NCBI RefSeq assembly: GCF_004364805.1
Contig: NZ_SOAP01000001.1
Coordinates: forward strand, 434,001-498,000
Length of the DNA stretch: 64,000 nt
Reading direction: 5' to 3'
From: Pelagimonas phthalicica
Lineage (GTDB): Bacteria > Pseudomonadota > Alphaproteobacteria > Rhodobacterales > Rhodobacteraceae
In this document: positions 16,436 to 24,962 of the stretch, piece after piece
How positions within the stretch are numbered: the first letter of the stretch is position 1
Layout: each line of letters opens with the position of its first letter
Made by a program: the position numbers and the translations under genes
The notes under the pieces: generated by a model
What the model was told of the DNA's origin: nothing
Seen by the model: only the letters and a program-made list of their open reading frames with translations
The model's database searches: none

Positions 16436-17067
16436 CGACCCTCTCCCCGTCTCTGCCCGAACTGGCCGAGCGTATCCTGTCAACACCCCTGCGCACCCGG
16501 CGACGCCTCATCGCGTTGGCCGGGGCCCCGGCCAGCGGCAAGTCAACGCTGGCCGATCAACTGGCCGACCAGCTGCGCGATCAGGGGCAAACCGCTCAGG
16601 TGGTGCCAATGGATGGGTTCCACCTGCACAACCGCACCTTGGCGGATCGCGGCTGGCTCAATCGCAAAGGCGCAGCGCATACCTTTGACAGCATGGGCTT
16701 TCTCAGCCTGGTGCGCCGTCTGCCCGACGAAGAAGAGGTGTTCTACCCCGATTTCGACCGCGCCCGTGACATTGCCATTGCCGCGGCGGGCCGCATTGGC
16801 CCGGATTGTGAAACGGTGATCATCGAAGGCAATTACCTGCTCTTTGATGCGCCGATCTGGCGGGACCTCGCGCCGCTTTGGGATCTGTCCTTGCGCCTCG
16901 ACATCCCCATGGATGTGCTCGAGACACGGTTGATCCAGCGCTGGCTCGATCATGGGCTGAGCAAGGACAAGGCGATTGCCCGCGCCAATCAGAACGATCT
17001 GGTCAATGCCCGCGCCATCCAAGACGCCCCCCTGCCCGCCGATATCACCATTCGCGCAACGCCATAG
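16432..17067 (+). CDS. frcK: P-loop kinase FrcK (nucleoside/fructose kinase-like)
   Basis: A 211-aa kinase of the uridine kinase/pantothenate kinase fold. The P-loop is GAPASGKST (residues 31-39), followed by VVPMDGFHLHN (about 57-67), VFYPDFDRARDIAI and VIIEGNYLLFD. It overlaps frcA by four bases (ATGA) and ends the operon. FrcK of S. meliloti is named from the same position. The true substrate remains open; a phosphorylation step after sugar uptake is inferred. Confidence 0.85.
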   Translation: MTTLSPSLPELAERILSTPLRTRRRLIALAGAPASGKSTLADQLADQLRDQGQTAQVVPMDGFHLHNRTLADRGWLNRKGAAHTFDSMGFLSLVRRLPDEEEVFYPDFDRARDIAIAAAGRIGPDCETVIIEGNYLLFDAPIWRDLAPLWDLSLRLDIPMDVLETRLIQRWLDHGLSKDKAIARANQNDLVNARAIQDAPLPADITIRATP

Positions 17068-17112
17068 CGGCCTTCACCAAGATACAAGACAAAGCCCCCC
17101 AGGCGATCCCTA

Positions 17113-17418
17113 GGGTCAGGATGCATTGATTTGACGCCACTGGTTTACCTGATCTTGTTTCTGACAAGGCACATCGACGCAGAAATACTGGTTGTATTTC
17201 AAGGTGATGTAACGCAGTTCAGGGGCAAGATCAGGTAAATCCGTCGCACCGGAGCTGCGCCTTTTAGTTGGCTCCCCTTTGGGGAGACGGACACAGGAAG
17301 CGCTGCAAAGCAGCGGCTTTGACCGCTTGAAATTGACCCCGCCAGTTCCTGCGCGATCAAAACCACTGCTTTATTGCTCTTCCTGTGCCAGTGACGCCAA
17401 ATCAATGCATCCTGACCC
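17113..17418. mobile_element. MITE-like element with 31-bp terminal inverted repeats, copy 1
   Basis: The left end starts GGGTCAGGATGCATTGATTT and the right end is its inverted copy, 29 of 31 bases matching. TA flanks both sides (17111-17112, 17419-17420), as in Tc1/mariner/IS630-type insertions. No transposase is encoded. Beyond the TA lie AAAGCCCCC (17091-17099) and GGGGGCTTT (17421-17429), the two arms of a hairpin that would be frcK's terminator if the element were removed. The interior shares about 150 bp, inverted, with the element at 26718. Confidence 0.8.
17144..17239. repeat. 96-bp palindromic segment nested in the MITE
   Basis: The segment begins TTTACCTGATCTTG and ends CAAGATCAGGTAAA, a perfect 14-bp inverted repeat directly inside the left terminal repeat. 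The sister element at 26718 lacks it, so it is an insertion or was lost there. Confidence 0.6.
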
Positions 17419-17431
17419 TAGGGGGCTTTAG

Positions 17432-17541
17432 AGCGTGTACAGTTCAAATGAATGCACTCAGCAGGGCGAACGCGTTGTGAGCTGCAAACGCTGCCTCGCC
17501 CTGCTGAATGAATGCGTGACCCCGAATAAACTGAACACGCT
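17432..17541. repeat. 110-bp palindromic element
   Basis: It begins AGCGTGTACAGTT and ends AACTGAACACGCT, an imperfect inverted repeat, with a nested stem CAGCAGGGCGA/TCGCCCTGCTG. The AGCGT…ACGCT ends and size recall the 97-bp element family, but the sequence differs. No coding potential. Confidence 0.65.
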
Positions 17542-17548
17542 GTCATTC

Positions 17549-17626
17549 GTTTCCGGAAAGGCGGCGCGACCCCACGTGCCAGAGACATGTGCTTGGTCTT
17601 GCTTGCCGCGCAGGCCTTTCCGAAAG
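17549..17626. repeat. Imperfect inverted repeat next to the 110-bp element
   Basis: Arms GTTTCCGGAAAGGCGGCGCG and CGCGCAGGCCTTTCCGAAAG flank about 38 bases. Function unknown. With the neighbouring elements it fills 17108-17626, and the whole stretch 17068-17979 holds no convincing gene. Confidence 0.5.
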
Positions 17627-17728
17627 CTCTGAATTCCTTATTGCGGTCTATATATGACCATTTTAGTCAGATTAAAAGCCCCCAGCCGCAATCCCCAAAA
17701 CACCGCGCCAATTGCCACCATCCCCATG

Positions 17729-17793
17729 GTTTCTTTGGGCCAAAAATATCCCGGGGAGTCCCGAGCCTGCTCGGGACGGGGCAGCGCCCCAAA
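17729..17793. repeat. GGGGCGCTGCCCC terminator-like repeat, copy 3 (inverted)
   Basis: Reads TTTCTTTGGGCCAAAAATAT, CCCGGGGAG, the hairpin TCCCGAGC/GCTCGGGA with CT loop, and GGGGCAGCGCCCC. Opposite orientation to copies 1 and 2. Confidence 0.75.
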
Positions 17794-17931
17794 TTGCCGC
17801 TTTATGTCTCATGATCCGTTCCAGGTTTCGCGCCCGTATTTTCGCACCAAACCTTCCCAATTCAGCCTGTCGTTGCGCTCATACTCTCTCAAGACTGCTT
17901 AAAAACTGGTTAACAAATTCGCTAAAAATGA

Positions 17932-17956
17932 AAACACCTCCCGGAGGGAGGTGTTT
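17932..17956. terminator. Bidirectional terminator after the alcohol dehydrogenase gene
   Basis: A perfect 11-bp stem AAACACCTCCC/GGGAGGTGTTT with a GGA loop. On the minus strand the stem ends in TTTT, placing a Rho-independent terminator 24 bases after the dehydrogenase stop codon. The plus strand also has CTTTTCC after the stem. Confidence 0.85.
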
Positions 17957-17979
17957 CTTTTCCATTTATTCGCATGAAC

Positions 17980-19125
17980 TTACAGACACGCCTCAAAAAG
18001 AGCGCGCAAGTTGACAGCAGTCAACTCCACCGGATTCCCGCCACATGACGGATCTTCCAGCGCCATGGCCACAAGGTCGTCCATCCGATCGCCATTGGCC
18101 CCCAATTCCGACAGTTTGCGCGGAATCTCAAAGCTGTCATTGAACCCCTGCACAAAGGCGCAGAAACCCTCAAATCCGCCCTCAATCCCAAGGTAACCTG
18201 CCGCGCGGTCAAAGCGGTCGCGGATCACCGGCGCATTCAGATCCAACACCGCCGGCATACAGACCGCATTGGTGGTGCCGTGATGGGTGTTGAACACCGC
18301 GCCAATCGGGTGGCTCATGGCATGGATCGCGCCCAGCCCTTTCTGAAACGCCGTCGCCCCCATGGCCGCCGCGCTCATCATATTGGCCCGCGCCTCAATA
18401 TCGCTGCCATCCGCATAGGCGCGCGGCAGGTTATCAATGACCAGTTTCATCCCCTCCAGCGCAATGCCCTGGCTCATGGGGTGATAATGCGGGCTGCTGA
18501 ACGCTTCGACGCAATGGGCAAACGCATCCAGCCCCGTCCCGGCAGTGATGAATTTCGGCATGCCCACGGTCAGTTCCGGGTCACAAATCACCACACTGGG
18601 CAGCACTTTGGGATGGAAAATGATCTTTTTGACATGGGTTTCGGAATTGGTGATCACGCTGGCGCGCCCCACTTCCGAACCGGTCCCCGCCGTGGTCGGC
18701 ACCGCCACAATCGGCGCAATCGCATCCGCATCGGCCCGCGTCCACCAATCGCCAATATCCTCGAAATCCCAGACCGGACGCGTCTGCCCGGCCATAAAGG
18801 CCACCATTTTACCCAGATCCAGCCCCGAGCCACCGCCAAAGGCAATCACCCCGTCAAAGCCACCCTCATTATAAACCGCGACACCCGCCGCCAGGTTCAG
18901 CTCATTCGGGTTCGGATCAACCTCGGAAAACAGCCCACGGCCCAGCCCCGCCGCTTCCATAATATCCAAGGTCGCCGCCGTGATCGGCAAATCCGCCAGC
19001 CCTTTATCGGTCACCAGCAAAGGCTTGGTGATCCCCGCCTGCGCGCAGGCCTCGGGCAATTCCTTGATCCGACCGGCACCAAATTTGATCGCGGTTGGAT
19101 ATGACCAATTTCCAACGAGGCTCAT
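17980..19125 (-). CDS. Iron-containing alcohol dehydrogenase
   Basis: A 381-aa group III alcohol dehydrogenase. The dinucleotide site is GVIAFGGGSGLDLGKMVAF (about residues 88-106), then PTTAGTGSEVG, and the metal site residues are in DAFAHCVEAF, AMSHPIGAVFNTHHG. The start at 19125 gives MSLVGNWSYPTAIKFG, the family N-terminus. It overlaps the aldehyde dehydrogenase stop by four bases, so alcohol and aldehyde oxidation are co-translated. The likely substrate is an alcohol group produced or exposed in the pathway of this locus. Confidence 0.93.
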   Translation of the reverse strand: MSLVGNWSYPTAIKFGAGRIKELPEACAQAGITKPLLVTDKGLADLPITAATLDIMEAAGLGRGLFSEVDPNPNELNLAAGVAVYNEGGFDGVIAFGGGSGLDLGKMVAFMAGQTRPVWDFEDIGDWWTRADADAIAPIVAVPTTAGTGSEVGRASVITNSETHVKKIIFHPKVLPSVVICDPELTVGMPKFITAGTGLDAFAHCVEAFSSPHYHPMSQGIALEGMKLVIDNLPRAYADGSDIEARANMMSAAAMGATAFQKGLGAIHAMSHPIGAVFNTHHGTTNAVCMPAVLDLNAPVIRDRFDRAAGYLGIEGGFEGFCAFVQGFNDSFEIPRKLSELGANGDRMDDLVAMALEDPSCGGNPVELTAVNLRALFEACL

Positions 19126-20504
19126 GATGTCACCTTTTTCATGTGATAAGATTTTGGACGTGTCAGGTTGTGATAGCCAATGATCGAAAGGCCCCCACCC
19201 CGCCCGGTATTTTTGCAGCCAGTCCAGCACAGGCCCGGATCCAGATAATCCGCGCGGTTCATGAAAACCGTCCCGGTCTCAAGCTGATCGCCAATCCGCG
19301 CCGCCCGCTCCAGATCCTGGGTCCACAGGCTCGCCGTCAGACCAAATTCGCTGTCATTCATCAGCGCAATTGCCTCTTCATCCGACGCAACCTTCATGAT
19401 CCCAACCACGGGACCAAAGCTTTCATCCCGCATCACCCGCATCTCATGGGTCACATTGGTCAGGATCTGCGGGCTCAGATAGGCGCCGTTATCATCCTCG
19501 GCAAACCTTTCGATATGCGGGGTCGCGCCCTCGGCCACCGCCTCGGCAATCTGCATCCGCACTTCTTGGGCAAAGCGCTCATGCGCCATGGGCCCCATCG
19601 TGGTGTCCGGATCCAGCGGATTGCCCAGCTTATAGCCTTTCACAATCGCCACAGCCTTGTCGACAAAAGCGTCAAACCGGCTCTCATGCACATAGATCCG
19701 CTCAATCCCGCAGCAGCATTGCCCGGAATTGAACATTGCCCCGTCAATCAGCGTCTCCACCGCCGCATCCAGGTCGGCATCCTCCATGACATAGCCCGGA
19801 TCCTTGCCGCCAAGCTCGGTCCCGACACCGGTAAAGGTGCCCGCTGCCGCGCGCTCCATCGCCTGACCACCGCCAACCGACCCGGTGAAATTCACAAAAT
19901 CAAACGCCTTTTCCGCAATCAAAGCCGAGGTCACATCATGACCCAGATACAGATTGGCAAAGACATCCTCCGGCACGCCCGCAGAATGGAACGCCGCCGC
20001 CATACGCTCGCCGACCAACAAGGTCTGGGTGGCATGTTTCAGCGCCACCACATTGCCCGCGATCAAGGCCGGGGCAACGGTGTTAATCGCTGTCATATAA
20101 GGGTAATTCCAAGGCGCGACCACAAAGACCACCCCATGCGGAACCCGCTTGATATAGCGTTTGAAACTGGCATCCTCGCCCACTTCAATATCGGCCAGAC
20201 TTTCCTCGGCGATGGCCGCCATATGGCTGGCGCGCTCATTGAACCCGCCAAATTCACCACCATAACGCACAGGCCGCCCCATCATATGGGCGAGCTCTGG
20301 CACGATCTCATCATTCATCGCGCCCACAGCGGCCACACCAGCCATCACAAGCTCGATCCGCTCCGCCAAAGGTCGCGCCGCCCAAGCCCCCTGCGCCGCC
20401 CGCAACCGCGCCACTTCGGCACGGGCCGTCTCCAGATCCAACGCCTCGCGTTCGGCAAACACCGATCCATCAATCGGCGACACACATGTCAACATCTGGC
20501 CCAT
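19122..20504 (-). CDS. Aldehyde dehydrogenase family protein
   Basis: A 460-aa NAD(P)-dependent aldehyde dehydrogenase. Motifs are VFVVAPWNYPYMTAIN (about 128-143), FTGSVGGGQAM, the general-base Glu in TELGGKDPGYV, the catalytic Cys in NSGQCCCGIERIYV, and ESFGPVVGIMKV. The start at 20504 (MGQMLTCVSPIDG) is fixed by GGAGG seven bases upstream. It follows the glutamine-synthetase-like gene across a terminator-like repeat and overlaps the alcohol dehydrogenase gene downstream. Confidence 0.93.
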   Translation of the reverse strand: MGQMLTCVSPIDGSVFAEREALDLETARAEVARLRAAQGAWAARPLAERIELVMAGVAAVGAMNDEIVPELAHMMGRPVRYGGEFGGFNERASHMAAIAEESLADIEVGEDASFKRYIKRVPHGVVFVVAPWNYPYMTAINTVAPALIAGNVVALKHATQTLLVGERMAAAFHSAGVPEDVFANLYLGHDVTSALIAEKAFDFVNFTGSVGGGQAMERAAAGTFTGVGTELGGKDPGYVMEDADLDAAVETLIDGAMFNSGQCCCGIERIYVHESRFDAFVDKAVAIVKGYKLGNPLDPDTTMGPMAHERFAQEVRMQIAEAVAEGATPHIERFAEDDNGAYLSPQILTNVTHEMRVMRDESFGPVVGIMKVASDEEAIALMNDSEFGLTASLWTQDLERAARIGDQLETGTVFMNRADYLDPGLCWTGCKNTGRGGGLSIIGYHNLTRPKSYHMKKVTS

Positions 20505-20550
20505 GGCCAAACCTCCATTTTCGCAAAACGGCCCCCCAATGTTCCATTGG

Positions 20551-20612
20551 CTTTCTTTGGGCCAAAAATATCCCGGAGAGCGCGAGAGGCAGCGCCTCTC
20601 GCTCCCCGACCC
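20551..20612. repeat. GGGGCGCTGCCCC-type repeat, copy 4 (variant hairpin)
   Basis: Shares TTTCTTTGGGCCAAAAATAT and CCCGGAGAG with the other copies, but the hairpin is GCGAGAGGCAGCGCCTCTCGC. It sits between the ligase stop and the aldehyde dehydrogenase start, so it may reduce read-through within this gene row. Confidence 0.7.
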
Positions 20613-20624
20613 TCAGGCGTGTTC

Positions 20625-21986
20625 CTAGGCGCGTTCAAACCCGCGCGCGATTTCCCAATCGGTGACAACACGATCGAATTCCTCGATCTCCACCTCTGCC
20701 GCGCGGGCGTAATGGGTGACAACATCCTCGCCAAACGCCGCCTTTAGCATATCAGACGCCAAAAGGGCCTCGCGCGCCTCGCGCAGGTTCACCGGGATCA
20801 TCCCGCTTTCCCCTTGATATGCATCGCCCACGGTTGGCGGCTCCAGTTCCAGCCCTTCTTCAATCCCGGCAATCCCCGCCGCCAGCATCCCGGCCATGGC
20901 CAAATACGGATTGATATCCGAGCCACCGATCCGGCATTCCATCCGCACGGCCTTGCTTCCCTCACCACACAGGCGGAAACCCGCGGTGCGGTTGTCCACC
21001 GACCAGATGATGCGCGTCGGGGCAAAGCTGCCCTTCATAAAGCGTTTGTAACTGTTGATATAAGGCGCAAGGAAATAGGTGTAATCCGAGGCATATTTCA
21101 GCATCCCCGCCACATAGGATTTCATCAGCGCGCTCATCCCCAACGCATCATTGGCGTCGTAAAAGGCGTTCTGGCCATCCTTCCACAGCGATTGATGCAC
21201 ATGGCTGGACGAGCCGACTTTCTCATGATGCCATTTTGGCAGAAAGCTGGCGGCGTGGCCCTGTTGCCAGGCGATTTCCTTGACCGCGTGTTTGGCAATC
21301 GAATGATATTCAGCCGTATCCATCGCGGGCGCATATTTGATATTCAGCTCTTCCTGCCCGGTCTCGGCCTCACCCTTGGAATTCTCAACCGGCACCCCCG
21401 CATTCCATAAATGATTGCGGATCGGGCGCATCACGTGTTCTTCCTTGGTGGTCTGCAGGATGTGGTAATCTTCGTTATAGCCACTGATCGGGGCGAGATC
21501 GCGGAAGCCGGATTTGCGGATCTCGTCAAAGCTTTTCTCGAACAGGAAAAACTCCAGCTCGGTCGCCATCATCGGCGTCAGGCCTTTCTGTTCCAGTCGT
21601 TCAACCTGGCGTTTCAGGATCGCGCGCGGGGAATGGGGCACCTCGGCATGGGTATGATGATCCAGCACATCGCACAGCACCATCACCGTGCCCTCAAGCC
21701 AAGGCACCGGGCGCAGGGTGGCCAGATCGGGCTTCATGACATAATCGCCATAGCCGCCCTCCCAACTGGTCGAGGCATAACCATCCGGCGTGCCCATCTC
21801 AAGATCGGTGGCCAGCAAATAGTTGCAGCAATGGGTTTCTTCATAAGCCCCGGCCACAAAATGCCCAGCATGAAAGCGCTTGCCCATCAAACGCCCTTGC
21901 ATATCCACCAAACAGACAAGGACGGTATCGACCGCCCCGTCAGACACTTGCTGTTTCAGTGCCTCGAAACTCAGATTTTGGGCCAT
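20625..21986 (-). CDS. Glutamine synthetase family protein (probable gamma-glutamyl-amine ligase)
   Basis: A 453-aa member of the glutamine synthetase fold. The ATP/Mg residues are in MMATELEFFLFEK (about 140-152) and GSSSHVHQSLW, with the arginine-rich site MECRIGGSDINPYLAMAG near residue 345. It is not the housekeeping GlnA, as it lacks the GlnA N-terminal pattern and the adenylylation region. Such paralogues join glutamate to amines (PuuA, IpuC, GlnT types). Next to alcohol and aldehyde dehydrogenases and a TRAP transporter it is probably the entry enzyme of an amine or amino alcohol pathway. The start at 21986 has GGGGAGG upstream. Confidence 0.88.
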   Translation of the reverse strand: MAQNLSFEALKQQVSDGAVDTVLVCLVDMQGRLMGKRFHAGHFVAGAYEETHCCNYLLATDLEMGTPDGYASTSWEGGYGDYVMKPDLATLRPVPWLEGTVMVLCDVLDHHTHAEVPHSPRAILKRQVERLEQKGLTPMMATELEFFLFEKSFDEIRKSGFRDLAPISGYNEDYHILQTTKEEHVMRPIRNHLWNAGVPVENSKGEAETGQEELNIKYAPAMDTAEYHSIAKHAVKEIAWQQGHAASFLPKWHHEKVGSSSHVHQSLWKDGQNAFYDANDALGMSALMKSYVAGMLKYASDYTYFLAPYINSYKRFMKGSFAPTRIIWSVDNRTAGFRLCGEGSKAVRMECRIGGSDINPYLAMAGMLAAGIAGIEEGLELEPPTVGDAYQGESGMIPVNLREAREALLASDMLKAAFGEDVVTHYARAAEVEIEEFDRVVTDWEIARGFERA

Positions 21987-22040
21987 GATGCCTCCCCTGT
22001 CTGGGCCGCGCCCCAAGGTTTCGGGGCGCGGGTCGTGTTG

Positions 22041-23075
22041 TTATCCGTAGCGATAAGGCCGGCCGGCCTTTTGCATATCGGCATTGTACTTCTTGAAGAT
22101 CTCGACAACCTTGGCTTTGGTCTCGGACTCCGCTGCGATCTCGTCCCAGAACTTGAGCGCTGCGGCCTCGACCGTGGCCCATTCTTCATCCGGGATCGAA
22201 GTGAGCTGCATCTTGTCGCCATTGACGCGCAGCGAGGCTTCACCGCCCCAATACCACCACTGGCGGTAGTAATGCGACTGGTCACAGCAGACGCGGAACA
22301 GGGTTTGCAGATCCTCTGGCAACTCGTTCCAACGGTCTTGGTTGGCAAAGAAGCTGCCCGCCCAGGCCCCGGAAATATTGTTGGTTAGGAAGTAGTTGGT
22401 CACGTCTGCCCAACCAACGGTGTAATCCTCGGTGATGCCGGACCAGGCGATGCCATCCAGCTCGCCGGTTTGCACCGCGACCTCGATATCTTCCCAAGGC
22501 AGGGTTACCGGCACCACGCCGAACTGGCTGAGGAAACGGCCCGCTGTCGGGAAGGTAAAGACGCGCTTGCCCTTGAGGTCAGCCAGCGAGTTGATCGGGT
22601 CTTTGGTGGCGAAATGGCACGGGTCCCAGGAACCTGCCGAGATATGTTTGACGCCGACCTTGGAATATTCCGCGTCCCAGATTTCGTTCAGACCGTACTG
22701 GTTGAACAGCACCGGCACGTCCAGGCTATAGCGCGAGGCAAAGGGGAAATAGCCGCCAAACACCGTGACTTCGGTCGGTGAGGCCATGGAGTCGTCATCA
22801 GACTGCACCGCATCAATCGTGCCGCGCTGCATGGCGCGGAACAGCTCGCCCGTGGGCACCAGCTGATCGGCAAAGAACAGCTCGATCTGCATCCGGTCAC
22901 CGGCGATCTTGTTGAACATATCAATGGCCGGCTTGACCACATGCTCGGCCAGCGCCGCGCCCGCATAGGTCTGCATACGCCATTTGATGGTGGATTGCGC
23001 CAGAGCTGGCGTCGCCAAAGGTGCCGCCGCGAGGCCCACCCCGGCTGAGGTGATAAACTTACGTCTTGTTGTCAT
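22041..23075 (-). CDS. TRAP transporter solute-binding protein DctP-like
   Basis: A 344-aa periplasmic protein with a twin-arginine signal (TTRRKFITSAGVGLAAAPLA, cleavage after about residue 27). The TRAP P-subunit core includes GELFRAMQRGTIDAVQSDDD, LKGKRVFTFPTAGRFLSQFG and GELDGIAWSGITEDYTVGW. The last motif resembles the 2-oxoacid-binding TakP group. It captures the locus substrate for the DctQM permease. The start at 23075 has AGGACC-like weak SD. Confidence 0.92.
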   Translation of the reverse strand: MTTRRKFITSAGVGLAAAPLATPALAQSTIKWRMQTYAGAALAEHVVKPAIDMFNKIAGDRMQIELFFADQLVPTGELFRAMQRGTIDAVQSDDDSMASPTEVTVFGGYFPFASRYSLDVPVLFNQYGLNEIWDAEYSKVGVKHISAGSWDPCHFATKDPINSLADLKGKRVFTFPTAGRFLSQFGVVPVTLPWEDIEVAVQTGELDGIAWSGITEDYTVGWADVTNYFLTNNISGAWAGSFFANQDRWNELPEDLQTLFRVCCDQSHYYRQWWYWGGEASLRVNGDKMQLTSIPDEEWATVEAAALKFWDEIAAESETKAKVVEIFKKYNADMQKAGRPYRYG

Positions 23076-23128
23076 TGTCGGTCCTCCGAATTGGAAAGGT
23101 TATCCCCGTTTTCCCGGGGTTCTTATTG

Positions 23129-24454
23129 TTAATTTCCGTAGACATATCCGGGCAGCCACAGGGCGATTTCCGGGAAGCTCATGATCAAGGCCAAGGCGGC
23201 GGTCATTACCATCACGAAAGGCAGGATCGAGGCGTAGATGTCGCGCAGGGTGATCTCGGGCGGGGCCATGGCGCGCATCAGGAAGAGGTTATAGCCAAAG
23301 GGCGGCGTCATATAGGCAATCTGGGTGGTGATCGTGTAGAGCACGCCGTACCAGATCAGATCAAAGCCCAACGCCTTGACCAGCGGCACATAGAGCGGGG
23401 CAACGATAACCAGCATCGCTGTGTCATCCAGAAAGGTGCCCATCAAGATAAAGCTGAGCTGCATCAGGATCAGGATCACCCAAGGATCAAGGCCAAGCTG
23501 CTCGGTAAACAGGCTCTTGATCGCGTTGACGGCACCCAGCCCGTCAAACACCGCGCCAAAGGCCAGAGCGGCAAGGATGATCCACATGAACATGCAGGAA
23601 ATGCCCAGGGTCATGCGCACCGAAGTCTCGAACACCTCGCGGGTCATACGCCCCTTGAGCACCGCCGCCAGAAACGCAGTGATCGCCCCGATGGCCGAGC
23701 TTTCGACCAGCGAGGTCCAGCCATTCACGAAGGGCACCATCATCGCGGCGAAAATCCCCAGCGGCAGCAGGCCAGCGCGCAGCAGGGCCAGTTTTTCGCC
23801 CATAGGCATGGCGCGCTCTTCCGGTGTCAGGGCCGGGCCAAGCGACGGGTTTAGACGACAGCGAATGTAGATATAGATGATGAACATCGCCGCCATGATC
23901 AGGCCCGGAACCACTCCGGCCAGCCAAAGCTGCCCCACCGGCTGACGTGCGATCATCGCATAAAGCACCAGCACGACCGAAGGCGGCACAAGGATGCCAA
24001 GGCTTGATCCCGCTTGGATCACCCCGGTCACCATCCGCTTGTCATAATTGCGTTTCAACAACTCGGGCAGCGCAATCGTCGCGCCAATTGCCATGCCTGC
24101 CACGGACAGCCCGTTCATGGCGGAAATCAGCACCATCAGGCCAATCGTGCCAATGGCCAGCCCGCCGCGCAGGCCGCCCATCCAGACATGGAACATCTTG
24201 TAAAGGTCATCGGCAATCTTGGACTCAGACAGCACATAGCCCATGAAAATGAACATCGGCAGGGTCAGCAGCGGATACCATTTCATCAGCTTCATCGCTG
24301 ATGAAAACGCGATGTCATAGCCGCCGCGGTCGCCCCAAAGCGCCAGCGCAGCAATCACAGCGACAAAGCCAATCGCGCCAAACACCCGCTGCCCGGTCAG
24401 CAGCATCGCCATCATCGTGGCGAACATGAAGATCGCAATCATCTCATAGGACAC
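23129..24454 (-). CDS. TRAP transporter large permease DctM-like
   Basis: A 441-aa membrane protein with about 12-13 helices across its full length. Family segments are LLTLPMFIFMGYVLSESKIA, MNGLSVAGMAIGATIALPELLK, AGSSLGILVPPSVVLVLYA and YMTPPFGYNLFLMRAMAP. It couples Na+ flow to substrate uptake. It overlaps dctQ by 11 bases upstream and is followed 53 bases later by the binding-protein gene. Confidence 0.94.
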   Translation of the reverse strand: MSYEMIAIFMFATMMAMLLTGQRVFGAIGFVAVIAALALWGDRGGYDIAFSSAMKLMKWYPLLTLPMFIFMGYVLSESKIADDLYKMFHVWMGGLRGGLAIGTIGLMVLISAMNGLSVAGMAIGATIALPELLKRNYDKRMVTGVIQAGSSLGILVPPSVVLVLYAMIARQPVGQLWLAGVVPGLIMAAMFIIYIYIRCRLNPSLGPALTPEERAMPMGEKLALLRAGLLPLGIFAAMMVPFVNGWTSLVESSAIGAITAFLAAVLKGRMTREVFETSVRMTLGISCMFMWIILAALAFGAVFDGLGAVNAIKSLFTEQLGLDPWVILILMQLSFILMGTFLDDTAMLVIVAPLYVPLVKALGFDLIWYGVLYTITTQIAYMTPPFGYNLFLMRAMAPPEITLRDIYASILPFVMVMTAALALIMSFPEIALWLPGYVYGN

Positions 24455-24962
24455 GAGGGATCTCCTCTCCGCGCAGGCGCAGAATGTCTTTGCAAAGTTC
24501 GGATAGGGCTTGCAGCAGCATGAGCGTGATGCCCGTGCACATGATCACCTTGATCGGCCAAAGATAGGGCCGCCAGGCGGTTGGGCTGCGCTCGCCCCCG
24601 TATTGGAAGGAATAGATCGTGCTGTCGATGCCGCCCCAAAGCAGCACACCCAGATAGAAGATCAGGAAACAGACGGTGATCACGTCGATGGCCGCCTTGC
24701 GCCGGTTCGACCAACCGCCATAGAGCAGATCCATACGCACGTTTGATCCCATCTGGATCGAATAGGGCCCGCCCAGAATGTAATAGGCGACCATGGCAAA
24801 TTGTGCCATTTCCAGCGTCCAGAGCGAGGGGTTGAAAAAGGTCTTGGAGATCGAAGACCAGAGCAGGATCGCCATCATGGCAAAGATGCCATACATGGAC
24901 ACGCGCCCGACGCGGTAATTGATGGCATCGACCAGTTTGATGAACCTATGCAGGATGCTCAC
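24444..24962 (-). CDS. TRAP transporter small permease DctQ-like
   Basis: A 172-aa protein with four membrane helices: about residues 20-40 (SMYGIFAMMAILLWSS), 50-68, 85-105 and 130-152. The conserved ALGGPY-like segment appears as YYILGGPYSIQMGSNVRMDLLY. It works with DctM. It overlaps the amidohydrolase-like gene by four bases at its start, so the hydrolase and transporter are co-translated. Confidence 0.92.
   Translation of the reverse strand: MSILHRFIKLVDAINYRVGRVSMYGIFAMMAILLWSSISKTFFNPSLWTLEMAQFAMVAYYILGGPYSIQMGSNVRMDLLYGGWSNRRKAAIDVITVCFLIFYLGVLLWGGIDSTIYSFQYGGERSPTAWRPYLWPIKVIMCTGITLMLLQALSELCKDILRLRGEEIPRVL

Noticed and set aside
17199-17405. 68-aa ORF inside the MITE as a transposase remnant
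   Set aside because: No transposase motif is visible and the frame is not kept in the second copy.
19143-20747. 534-aa open frame antisense to the aldehyde dehydrogenase gene
   Set aside because: It is a shadow of a well-supported gene, rich in His/Arg/Gly, without a family or start signal.
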